This document shows positions 42,978 through 50,256 of a DNA stretch of 64,000 nucleotides, piece by piece. The notes beneath the pieces were generated by a model that was not told the origin of the DNA, searched no databases, and saw nothing but the letters and a program-made list of their open reading frames with translations. The stretch lies in the NCBI GenBank assembly GCA_964553775.1, contig CAZKLU010000003.1, positions 1-64,000 on the forward strand, read 5' to 3'. The stretch is from RUG626 sp964553775. Its GTDB lineage: Bacteria; Bacillota; Clostridia; Oscillospirales; Oscillospiraceae. A program made the translations under genes and the position numbers. Position 1 is the first letter of the stretch. Every line of letters starts with the position of its first letter.

Positions 42978-44079
42978 CATTTGTCAGACAGTCTCCAAAA
43001 TACCGCACGGCTGTCAACGCCTCTTCAAGCGTGTTGCCGTTAGTTCCCACTTCAACGATAAGAGAGCCGGTGGTCGCGCTCTGGTTGTATCGGTATTCTG
43101 AGATGGATATAGGACGCGCAAGAGTGGGATAACGACTGTTCATCTCAAGCTGAAGCTGCAAGGCAAACGCAAGGTTCTTTTGCCACTGTGGATGATACAA
43201 TCCTGAATAATCCGTACCCGCCACTATCATAATTTGAGCGCACGGAGTATCGCCTATATCAGCAACGGTTTTGTACACGTTTCCGCTGTCATCCTCAAGC
43301 GCGTCACGGTGCAGGTCAATAACGACATTTACATCGGGATTCTCCGCAAGAACAGCCTGTATCGCTTCCATTGCGCGTGAATAGGAGCCGTTATAGCTTG
43401 GGTAGTCATAAAGCTCACGATTGTGTATGACTGGGATCCCATTCTCTGTAAGTATGCGCTCCAACTCATCTCCAACGCGGATAACATTGTAATTGTCATC
43501 TACAGTCCTGTATGGATCGGTCGGTTCGTAATCATCATCACCATCAGGCGTATATGCCTCGCTCCCATGAGTGTGTATTATGAGAACCTTCGCGTTAGAG
43601 AAGTCAAGCTGCTCTGAAAGAAGCGCGTCTATGTCAATGGTGTATCCTGTTCTGTTCTTTATGTATATACCGGAGGACACATTATCGTATCCGCCGGTGT
43701 CGCCTGTTATTGTGGTGTCAACAGTTTCGGCGGTGTAAAGCTGCGAAGCTGTGAGTGTCTCGTTCTGCAGCGGTTCCGGTTCCTCGGCTCTTTCGATCGG
43801 AACAGGCTTTACAACAGCATGATTGATTGAAACTGTTTCAATATCAGGCGTTGTCTTCTCAGAGTCAGCAACAGGAGTGACGGTCGGCAATATAAAGTCA
43901 AGCAATGTCACGGCAAACGGCTGTGAACTTTGTCCAAAATCCGGCAACATCGCAACGGTTAATAATTCATCTCCGCAAATCAGAAGCAGCACAAATAGAA
44001 CAGCAAAAGACACAGCAAGTATTCTTGCGGCGTTAATCAGACCCACAGCGCGGTTTTTAAGCTCTTTAGGAGAACGCAT
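42949..44079 (-). CDS. spoIIP: stage II sporulation protein P (SpoIIP)
   Basis: A membrane-anchored cell-wall hydrolase of 376 residues, which with SpoIID and SpoIIM removes septal peptidoglycan during engulfment. One N-terminal span (about residues 17-40), a linker rich in Glu, Pro and Thr, then the amidase/endopeptidase domain: VLIIHTHGSEAYTP (about 170), VIDLHRDAL, ISEYRYNQSATTGSLIVEVGTNGNT. AAAGGAG lies 11 bases before the ATG at 44079, slightly far but better than the alternatives. It is not next to gpr here, as it is in Bacillus. Confidence 0.93.
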   Translation of the reverse strand: MRSPKELKNRAVGLINAARILAVSFAVLFVLLLICGDELLTVAMLPDFGQSSQPFAVTLLDFILPTVTPVADSEKTTPDIETVSINHAVVKPVPIERAEEPEPLQNETLTASQLYTAETVDTTITGDTGGYDNVSSGIYIKNRTGYTIDIDALLSEQLDFSNAKVLIIHTHGSEAYTPDGDDDYEPTDPYRTVDDNYNVIRVGDELERILTENGIPVIHNRELYDYPSYNGSYSRAMEAIQAVLAENPDVNVVIDLHRDALEDDSGNVYKTVADIGDTPCAQIMIVAGTDYSGLYHPQWQKNLAFALQLQLEMNSRYPTLARPISISEYRYNQSATTGSLIVEVGTNGNTLEEALTAVRYFGDCLTNVISPADTYQ

Positions 44080-44291
44080 TAAGTAAAAGGCTCCTTTCTT
44101 TTGAATTGTAGGATTAAATATAAGCAGCAAAAACGGACAGCGCAATACCAATTTCCCGCAGTGCAACTATTCAAAAACGACGCGCCCTGCGCTTAATGTC
44201 TACTCATCTGTATATCTGTCAATCTGTCCTAACGCCCCGCCATATCAGCACTCCCACTATAAATTTCTATGCGCCTTTTTTCTTTATATGC

Positions 44292-44320
44292 TTGCGAAAC
44301 CGGAAAATATGTATTATAAT
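44292..44320 (+). promoter_or_regulatory. sigma-A-type promoter of the TSCPD-gph operon
   Basis: TTGCGA, 17-base spacer, TATAAT; leader of about 30 bases to the ATG at 44357. Confidence 0.8.
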
Positions 44321-44356
44321 ATCAGCATAAATTTGAATATTCAGGAGGAATCATCA

Positions 44357-44620
44357 ATGGAAACAGTATTTTACCCCAAAGGAGTATGCTCAAAGCAATA
44401 TACCATCAAACTCCGTGACGGCGTTATTGAGGATATAACAGTTGTCGGCGGGTGCAACGGGAACCTCAAGGGCATACGCTCACTTATCATAGGACAAAAA
44501 GCCGAGGATGTTATCCCGCGCCTTAGCGGTATAAAGTGCGGAATGAGAGGAACTTCATGTCCTGACCAGATTTCTATCGCACTTACCGAAGCATTGAGAA
44601 AGGAGAAAGAATCAGCATGA
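44357..44620 (+). CDS. TSCPD-domain protein (TIGR03905-like)
   Basis: 87 residues carrying the signature TSCPD near the C-terminus (MRGTSCPDQISIAL), with GGCNGNLKGIRSLIIGQ in the middle and a conserved Cys in YPKGVCSKQY. The domain also occurs at the end of class-II ribonucleotide reductases; the stand-alone form has no known job. TCAGGAGGAA sets the start. The stop overlaps the next ATG (ATGA). Confidence 0.88.
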   Translation: METVFYPKGVCSKQYTIKLRDGVIEDITVVGGCNGNLKGIRSLIIGQKAEDVIPRLSGIKCGMRGTSCPDQISIALTEALRKEKESA

Positions 44621-44862
44621 AGCCAACATTTGCCAACACATTCAATGTCACACATAACAAAATGAAATCAGAAGTCGCTCTGTCGTTTACTCACATCTAC
44701 ACAGAACATACATTCAGCGTCCGCGATGGTTCTCTGACGGATGTGTCGGCACAGGTTGCCGATGAGGTGGCGAGTATTCTCATGACACGCGATGGAATGG
44801 TCGCTCTTGCGAGACTTCTCTATAAGATTACCGATGATTGGGGAATTGATATTACACAATGA
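44617..44862 (+). CDS. small hypothetical protein
   Basis: 81 residues, no membrane span, no cysteine motif. One histidine-rich patch (FTHIYTEHTFSV) is followed by a helical half (VADEVASILMTRDGMVALARLLYKI). It begins within the stop of the TSCPD gene and its own stop overlaps the gph start (ATGA), so it is certainly translated with them. No family was recognised. Confidence 0.7.
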   Translation: MKPTFANTFNVTHNKMKSEVALSFTHIYTEHTFSVRDGSLTDVSAQVADEVASILMTRDGMVALARLLYKITDDWGIDITQ

Positions 44863-45557
44863 GCGAACAATTTAAGCCACTTGCAACTCAAAGCGCACAA
44901 AAAGCCGTTCTTTTTGACCTTGACGGTACTCTTGTGAACTCGCTTGGGGACATTTGCGCCAGCGTAAACCATATGCTTCTCTCGCGAGGGTATAGAGAGC
45001 GTTCAATTCAGGAAATACGCCAGTTTGTCGGAAGCGGAGCCAAAGTCCTGCTTAGACGCGCACTGCCGGAGAACGTGAAGATGGATGAAGCGGAATTTGA
45101 CAGGTTCTATAAGGAATACAGAGCATACTACCTTGAACACAGCACTGACACAACAAGACCATACAATGGCGTTCCGGAGCTGCTGAGTGAACTTGCAAGG
45201 CGCGGTTATGCTCTCGCTGTCGTTACAAACAAGCCTGACCCGCATACGAAGCTTATTGTAAATCGATTTTTCAGCGATTGGGTGTCCTCTGCCGCTGGTT
45301 TGACCGATGAGCTGCGGAGAAAACCGGCACCCGATCTTGTGTTCAAGGCACTTTCAGAGCTTGAAATCGATGTCAGCCACGCCGTGTATGTCGGAGATTC
45401 GGAAGTCGATATAGCGACAGCAAAGGCTGCGGGTGTGCCGTGTGTGTCAGTACTCTGGGGATTCCGCACAAAAGAGCAGCTTGTAAACGGCGGAGCGGAG
45501 ATAATTGCTGAAACACCGGATAATGTCTTAGACGCGGTAATGCGTTTAGAAATATAG
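44859..45557 (+). CDS. gph: HAD-family hydrolase, phosphoglycolate phosphatase-like
   Basis: 232 residues. HAD motif I is VLFDLDGTLVNS (about 17-28; nucleophile and acid Asp pair DLDGT), motif II VVTNK, motif III with Lys in RRKPAPD, motif IV VGDSEVDIATAKAAG. A four-helix cap lies between motifs I and II, as in phosphoglycolate and other small phosphoester phosphatases. Translationally coupled to the hypothetical gene upstream. The exact substrate is uncertain. Confidence 0.85.
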   Translation: MSEQFKPLATQSAQKAVLFDLDGTLVNSLGDICASVNHMLLSRGYRERSIQEIRQFVGSGAKVLLRRALPENVKMDEAEFDRFYKEYRAYYLEHSTDTTRPYNGVPELLSELARRGYALAVVTNKPDPHTKLIVNRFFSDWVSSAAGLTDELRRKPAPDLVFKALSELEIDVSHAVYVGDSEVDIATAKAAGVPCVSVLWGFRTKEQLVNGGAEIIAETPDNVLDAVMRLEI

Positions 45558-45807
45558 TAATACGGGTTAGTACGCGGAGATTAGCTGATAATCGGTTTCC
45601 GTAGTGTATTCTCGTAGCAATCTGTACTGAAATTGATTTTGATGGAGCGGTATCCGTGTGCCGCCCAATGTCGTATATTGACGAGTTGCGTCAGCTCACA
45701 CGCGAATCCTCAAAATTTACAATTTTCTGTTGAAAAAATCGAAATATGCGGTTATAATAAAATCACCCGCAGTAAATATTACTTGTTATGAAAGGAGGTG
45801 TACACGG

Positions 45808-46017
45808 ATGACATTCACAAAGGATACTATAATCTCTCAGGTCATGATGGTCGCTCCTCAGACCGCCCCGCTCTTCCAGTCTATAGGTATGCACTGCCTC
45901 GGCTGCGCGATGGCAACAAACGAGAGCATCGAGGAGGCTTGTATGGTACACGGTGTTGACCCTGACAAGTTTATAGATGCGCTGAACGCCTATGTCGCGG
46001 AAAACGTGAGCGCGTAA
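45808..46017 (+). CDS. DUF1858 / redox-disulfide domain protein
   Basis: 69 residues. The typical centre GMHCLGCAMATNESIEEAC contains CxxC and a third Cys. DUF1858 proteins are often found with hybrid-cluster or redox proteins, and the disulfide is thought to be redox active. GAAAGGAGGTG precedes the ATG at 45808. It lies 5 bases before the trmK-nif3 gene and is surely co-transcribed with it. Confidence 0.88.
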   Translation: MTFTKDTIISQVMMVAPQTAPLFQSIGMHCLGCAMATNESIEEACMVHGVDPDKFIDALNAYVAENVSA

Positions 46018-46022
46018 AAACG

Positions 46023-47522
46023 ATGGAAATAATTAAACTTTCACCTCGCCTTGAGGCTGTCGTGAAACTCGCGGGTACTCCGGAGCGCGTACTTGACGTT
46101 GGCACCGACCACGGCTATGTACCCATATACTACGCTCAGAACGGCTGCAAGCGTGTTGCCGCTTCGGATGTACGCCGTGACCCGTTGAAAAGCGCGGTCG
46201 CTCATGCCCGTGAATATGGTGTTCAGAAAAAAATTGAGTTTTATCTTACAAGCGGCGTTCAGGGAATAGGCTCTGGCTTCGATACCGTAATTATTGCCGG
46301 TATGGGCGGTGAGACAGTCATTTCTATACTCAAACCCGCCGCGTGGCTGAAAAAGGTTCCGCGTATAGTCATTGAGCCTCAGAGCAAGCTGCCGGAGCTT
46401 TGTATCTGGCTCCGTGATAACGGTTTTTCGCCTGTGGATGCCTGCATTGTCAAAGATTCCGGTAAACTCTACGCAGCGTTCTCCGTTACCGGTGACGCTC
46501 AGACCGCCGGAACCTCTGATTTCAGAGACGCTGTAAGCAGCTTTGTACTGAACCCGCTCTACAGAAGACGCGACCCTCTTCTTATAGAGTATATCGACAT
46601 ACTCATGGAAAAAAATAAACGCGCAATTGATGGCAGTCTCAAAGCGGCAAAACGTGACGAGACACGCATTGAGGTTCTGCGGGAGCGTGTGTGTACTTTG
46701 GAGAAATGGAGGAACAGAATGGAACACGATACAACGGTTAGCGATATATACGATGCTCTTTGTGAGCTTGCGCCGATTGAGTGGAAGTACGACTTCGACA
46801 ATCCCGGACTTCTCGTTGGAAGCCCCTTACAAACTGTTAAAACAGCTCTTGTCGCTCTTGACATAACCGATGATGTCATAGACGAGGCAACAAAACTCGG
46901 CGCGGAGCTTATAGTATCGCACCATCCTCTCATATTCAGTAAGCTCTCGAAAGTCAGGGAGGACGATATAGTCGGACGCAAGATAGCCGCGCTCATTAAA
47001 AACGGTATCAGCGCGATTTGTATGCACACAAATCTTGATGTAGCTCCCGGCGGTGTGAATGACGCTCTTGCGGACGCTCTCAGGCTTCATGACACCGAAC
47101 CGATAACAATTGACGGCACTGACAGTTCCGAACAGCTCTACGGTATGGGGAGAGTCGGCACAATAGTTGAAATGGACTTTGAGGACTTTCTTAAAACTGT
47201 AAAAACCGTACTTGGGGCAAACGGGCTTCGCTATGTAAAGTCAACTGACAAGGTAAATTGCGTTGCTGTCTGCGGCGGCGCGGGAGGTTCAGAGTTGCCG
47301 CTTGCTGTAAACACCTTGTGCGACACTTATGTTACAGCCGACTGCAAATATAATAACTTCCTTGATGCTAAAGACTACGGCATAAATCTCATAGACGCGG
47401 GACACTTCCCGACGGAGAACGTCGTAATTAAACCGGTTGTGAGCTTCTTATCAGAGCGTTATCCTGAGATTAAATTTATGATCTCGAAAGTACACAATCA
47501 GATCGAACAGTTCTACACATAA
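46023..47522 (+). CDS. fused tRNA m1A22 methyltransferase TrmK and NIF3-family metal protein
   Basis: One open frame of 499 codons with two complete proteins. Residues 1-230 are TrmK-like: LSPRLEAVVKLAG, SAM loop VLDVGTDHGYVP (about 23-34), IIAGMGGETVISIL. In Bacillus TrmK methylates A22 of tRNA. Residues 233-499 are a NIF3/YqfO-type dinuclear metal protein: LIVSHHPLIFSKL (about 294-306), CMHTNLDVAPGGVNDALADAL, DAGHFPTENV. In most Firmicutes these are adjacent separate genes. Here the TrmK part has no stop, and at 46708-46721 a good ribosome-binding site (GGAGG, 7 bases, ATG) begins the NIF3 part in the same frame. Both a fusion and a separate NIF3 product may be made. Confidence 0.9.
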   Translation: MEIIKLSPRLEAVVKLAGTPERVLDVGTDHGYVPIYYAQNGCKRVAASDVRRDPLKSAVAHAREYGVQKKIEFYLTSGVQGIGSGFDTVIIAGMGGETVISILKPAAWLKKVPRIVIEPQSKLPELCIWLRDNGFSPVDACIVKDSGKLYAAFSVTGDAQTAGTSDFRDAVSSFVLNPLYRRRDPLLIEYIDILMEKNKRAIDGSLKAAKRDETRIEVLRERVCTLEKWRNRMEHDTTVSDIYDALCELAPIEWKYDFDNPGLLVGSPLQTVKTALVALDITDDVIDEATKLGAELIVSHHPLIFSKLSKVREDDIVGRKIAALIKNGISAICMHTNLDVAPGGVNDALADALRLHDTEPITIDGTDSSEQLYGMGRVGTIVEMDFEDFLKTVKTVLGANGLRYVKSTDKVNCVAVCGGAGGSELPLAVNTLCDTYVTADCKYNNFLDAKDYGINLIDAGHFPTENVVIKPVVSFLSERYPEIKFMISKVHNQIEQFYT

Positions 47523-47576
47523 ATAATTTATTGCGCCGCATCCTGATAAGGAGCGGCAGCAGGAGGTAAAATTAAA

Positions 47577-48173
47577 ATGGAAAATGCAAAAACCAGCAGC
47601 GGGATTAAGAGACTTGTTCTCATGTCACTTTTCACAGCAATTATAGTTGTTCTGCAGTTAGTAGCTTCGGCTATAAAGCTTGGACCGTTCTCAATTACAC
47701 TTGTACTCGCACCGATAGTAGTCGGAGCGGCACTGTGCGGACCGGCAGCGGGTGCGATACTTGGCGGTGTGTTCGGAATAGTTGTGATGATTTCTGGCGA
47801 TGCGGCAGCTTTCATGACAATAAACGCGGTTGGAACCGTGATAACTGTTATGGCGAAAGGCATTCTGTCAGGCTGGGCAGCAGGACTTATCTACAGAGCG
47901 TTGGAGCCAAAAAACGGATTTTTGGCATCCATAATGTCCGCTGTGGCTTCGCCGATTGTCAATACCGGAGTGTTTTTAATAGGCTGCGCGATATTCTTCA
48001 TGCCAACAATAACAGCGTGGGGAGAAGCGGCGGGAATGAACGCTTTCTCATATATGATATTCGGTCTTGTGGGACTTAATTTTGTTGTGGAATTTGCTGT
48101 AAATGTTGTGCTTGCCGGTACAATAACAACGCTCGTGCGTGTCGGGCGGAAAACGCTGCATATTTCGCAGTAA
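47577..48173 (+). CDS. ECF transporter S component, probably for pantothenate
   Basis: 198 residues with six hydrophobic spans, the size and pattern of an energy-coupling-factor vitamin-binding subunit (LVLMSLFTAIIVVLQLVAS, LGPFSITLVLAPIVVGAALCGP, GAILGGVFGIVVM). The shared ATPases are not encoded nearby. The next plus-strand gene is pantothenate kinase coaX, so pantothenate is the best guess for the substrate, but it is an inference from gene order. AGCAGGAGGTAAAA precedes the ATG. Confidence 0.8.
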   Translation: MENAKTSSGIKRLVLMSLFTAIIVVLQLVASAIKLGPFSITLVLAPIVVGAALCGPAAGAILGGVFGIVVMISGDAAAFMTINAVGTVITVMAKGILSGWAAGLIYRALEPKNGFLASIMSAVASPIVNTGVFLIGCAIFFMPTITAWGEAAGMNAFSYMIFGLVGLNFVVEFAVNVVLAGTITTLVRVGRKTLHISQ

Positions 48174-48274
48174 TGGTTATATATACTAAAATCTTGTTTT
48201 ATTATATTTCTCCTGAATCCATGAAACCCGGAATCTCGCACACCACCAAATAACAGGCTTCAACGCGGGAGGCT

Positions 48275-48343
48275 CCGTCTGAAATCTGGAGCTTCTGAGT
48301 CGGAAACCTTTGGTCACGAAAGCGGGACGGCACTTAGAAAATA
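48275..48343 (+). repeat. dispersed repeat B, copy 2
   Basis: Matches 40195-40265 (TGAAATCTGGAGCTTCTGAG ... GGCACTTAGAAAAT). Directly followed by repeat A, so the two may form one composite element. Confidence 0.65.
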
Positions 48344-48344
48344 A

Positions 48345-48481
48345 GAGCTTATCCACAAATTTTCAGTGCGCCGATTGCACTGTCAGATTTTGCGCCGGAC
48401 AATGGCAATTTGAAAGGCTGCCTGTGTATGGCAAGAAAAATCGTCAAAGTATGGCACAAAATTTGCAGGCACTCGGCGCAC
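48345..48481 (+). repeat. dispersed repeat A, copy 2
   Basis: Matches 24380-24505 block by block (GAGCTTAT, TGCGCCGATTGC, TGCGCCGGACAATGG, AAAGTATGGCACAAAA). This copy is bounded by a 9-base inverted repeat GTGCGCCGA (48366) / TCGGCGCAC (48473), so the RNA or DNA could fold into a large hairpin. Confidence 0.75.
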
Positions 48482-48501
48482 TTGGAATACCGTGATAAGC
48501 T

Positions 48502-48666
48502 TTAAGGAAACTCTGAATAAATCGGAGAGAACGATTTGCGAGAGATTTTTCGTCAAAAAAAGCGCGAAAACACAGGAATACTTGATGTATTTCAAGTTTG
48601 AAGGATGTATTTCTGGCGAAAGAACCGCAAAGTGCCGATGACGCATTTGTTCAGAGGTTTCTTAGG
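48502..48666. mobile_element. MITE-like element with 21-base terminal inverted repeats
   Basis: The left end reads TTAAGGAAACTCTGAATAAA; the right end, read inward on the other strand, is CTAAGAAACCTCTGAACAAA, about 17 of 21 positions alike. The 165-base element has no room for a transposase. A clear target-site duplication is not visible. It lies directly after repeats B and A in the spacer between the ECF gene and coaX. Confidence 0.5.
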
Positions 48667-48753
48667 TTTCACGGATTCAGATTTACGGTTTTGAGCCAAT
48701 GTCATTAGCTTCATCAAAATATCCTGCTGTACAAAAGCCGCGTCCACGGAAGC

Positions 48754-48785
48754 CGGAAGCTTTATAGTGCTTCCGTTACTTTTTG
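48754..48785 (+). terminator. intrinsic terminator with alternative left arm
   Basis: CGGAAGC / GCTTCCG with an 8-base loop, then TTACTTTTTGG. A second copy of ACGGAAGC just upstream (48746) could pair with the same right arm, so two exclusive hairpins are possible. It lies about 100 bases before coaX and would end transcripts from the ECF gene side. Confidence 0.6.
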
Positions 48786-48883
48786 GTATGTGGTGGAATA
48801 CGGCAGGTAATTTCAAATTCGTTAAACTTATGACACTGGGCTTTGAGATAAACTTCACAGCTTAAATAGAAAGTGGGTATAGT

Positions 48884-49648
48884 ATGATACTTGCGATTGA
48901 TATAGGCAATACGCATACAGTTCTCGGATTTATCGAGGGCGGCGGGATATGCAAAACAGTCCGCGTCGCTACAAACACTCTCAAAACGGATTTTGAATAC
49001 GCAATCTATCTTCACAATATGTTTTCACTATATAATCTGTCACCCGACAATATAGACGGCGCGATAATATCATCAGTAGTACCGCCGCTGACAGGTAATC
49101 TTGTAAAAGCCGTGGAGCTTTCGGTGAAGGTCACGCCGCTTGTAGTTGGCAAGGGAATCAAAACAGGTGTAAATCTTCAAATAGACGATCCGGGAACTGC
49201 GGGAGCCGACCTTGTAGCCGCCGCAGCCGGTGCGCTTGCCGAGTACAAGCCGCCGCTATGTATAATCGATATGGGTACAGCGACTACTATATCAGTGATT
49301 GACAGACACGGAGCGTTCATAGGCGGCAGTATATGTCCCGGTGTTGCGTTGGGGCTATCGGCGTTAAGCTCTGGAACATCGCAGCTTCCGAATGTCTCGC
49401 TTGACGCTCCGAAGCATTGTATCGGGCGAAATACGGTGGACTCAATCAAGAGCGGAAGTATTTTAGGAGCGGCAGCTATGATTGACGGAATGGTAGACAG
49501 AATAGAATCGGAACTCGGAGATAAGGTCACCGCTGTCGCTACCGGAGGAATCGCGGCGAGCGTCATACCTCTGTGCCGAAAAAAAATCGATGTCAATGAG
49601 AACCTCCTTCTGCACGGGCTTTGGGCTATATATAAGAAAAACAAATAA
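48884..49648 (+). CDS. coaX: type III pantothenate kinase
   Basis: First step of coenzyme A synthesis (pantothenate to 4'-phosphopantothenate). 254 residues. Phosphate-binding motif LAIDIGNTHTVLG (about 2-14), the substrate region GADLVAAAAGAL (about 106-117), second phosphate loop IDMGTATTISVID (about 126-138), and GGSICPGVALGLSAL after it are all standard for CoaX. AAAGTGGGT is a weak ribosome-binding site before the ATG. It pairs by context with the ECF S component upstream. Confidence 0.95.
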   Translation: MILAIDIGNTHTVLGFIEGGGICKTVRVATNTLKTDFEYAIYLHNMFSLYNLSPDNIDGAIISSVVPPLTGNLVKAVELSVKVTPLVVGKGIKTGVNLQIDDPGTAGADLVAAAAGALAEYKPPLCIIDMGTATTISVIDRHGAFIGGSICPGVALGLSALSSGTSQLPNVSLDAPKHCIGRNTVDSIKSGSILGAAAMIDGMVDRIESELGDKVTAVATGGIAASVIPLCRKKIDVNENLLLHGLWAIYKKNK

Positions 49649-49757
49649 AAGCGTAAACTGCGCGTATTGTATGTCAAACTGATTTCAAATCCCGAAACGG
49701 TGTATAATAACCAAATACAATGGGTGCGTCTTGATGTATCCGTGTGCAAAATTGCCC

Positions 49758-49786
49758 TTGACATACAATGGAAAGTCTGATAGAAT
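49758..49786 (+). promoter_or_regulatory. sigma-A-type promoter of valS
   Basis: TTGACA, 17-base spacer, TAGAAT, directly upstream of the T-box leader. Confidence 0.85.
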
Positions 49787-49804
49787 TTATTATAATTGAA
49801 TCAT

Positions 49805-50105
49805 AAAAAGGCTGTGACGGGAAGTAGTAACCCCATTTAAAGCTGTCTCAGAGAGGAGCCGTTTGGTGCGAGGCTCCGTCGGCATGGAGTGAAGTCATCC
49901 CTGAGCTTCAACGGTGAACTTAGTATCCTGAGCGTTTCATCGCGTTCGCGCTTAGTGCTGCCCCGCGTATAAATGGAACCAACGATATTTCAGTAGCCGC
50001 TGACGGCTGACCGCGTTATAGGTTACGAGTGTCCCCGCAAGGGGGAACTCAGGTGGTACCGCGCTTTATTGCGCCCTGAGATTTTTCTCAGGGCGTTTCG
50101 TTTTT
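49805..50105 (+). promoter_or_regulatory. valine T-box riboswitch
   Basis: A tRNA-sensing leader. Stem I has the AGTA S-turn (about 49823-49827) and, on the 3' side, GAA-GTC-A with specifier codon GTC (49894-49896, Val). The AGAGAGG and GGTGCGAGG segments are the distal loop elements. The T-box sequence AGGTGGTACCGCG lies at 50051-50063. A terminator (CGCCCTGAG / CTCAGGGCG then TTTCGTTTTT) ends at 50105. Uncharged tRNA-Val should favour the antiterminator and allow valS transcription. Confidence 0.96.
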
Positions 50106-50256
50106 CCTTCGGTCATTTACTAAAGCGTATTGATTTGCCATTAGTGCTTTTTATTTGCAAGTCAAAATGTATGCGCGGTCAGCTCCGCCAATTCGCGTCA
50201 AATCTTCAAAACTGAAACTTGTTTCTGTTTTGAACATACTTTCAGGAGGATACGAT

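Noticed and set aside
48592..48858. An 88-residue minus-strand frame between the ECF gene and coaX.
   Set aside because: It runs through the right end of the MITE-like element and the terminator, and has no ribosome-binding site.
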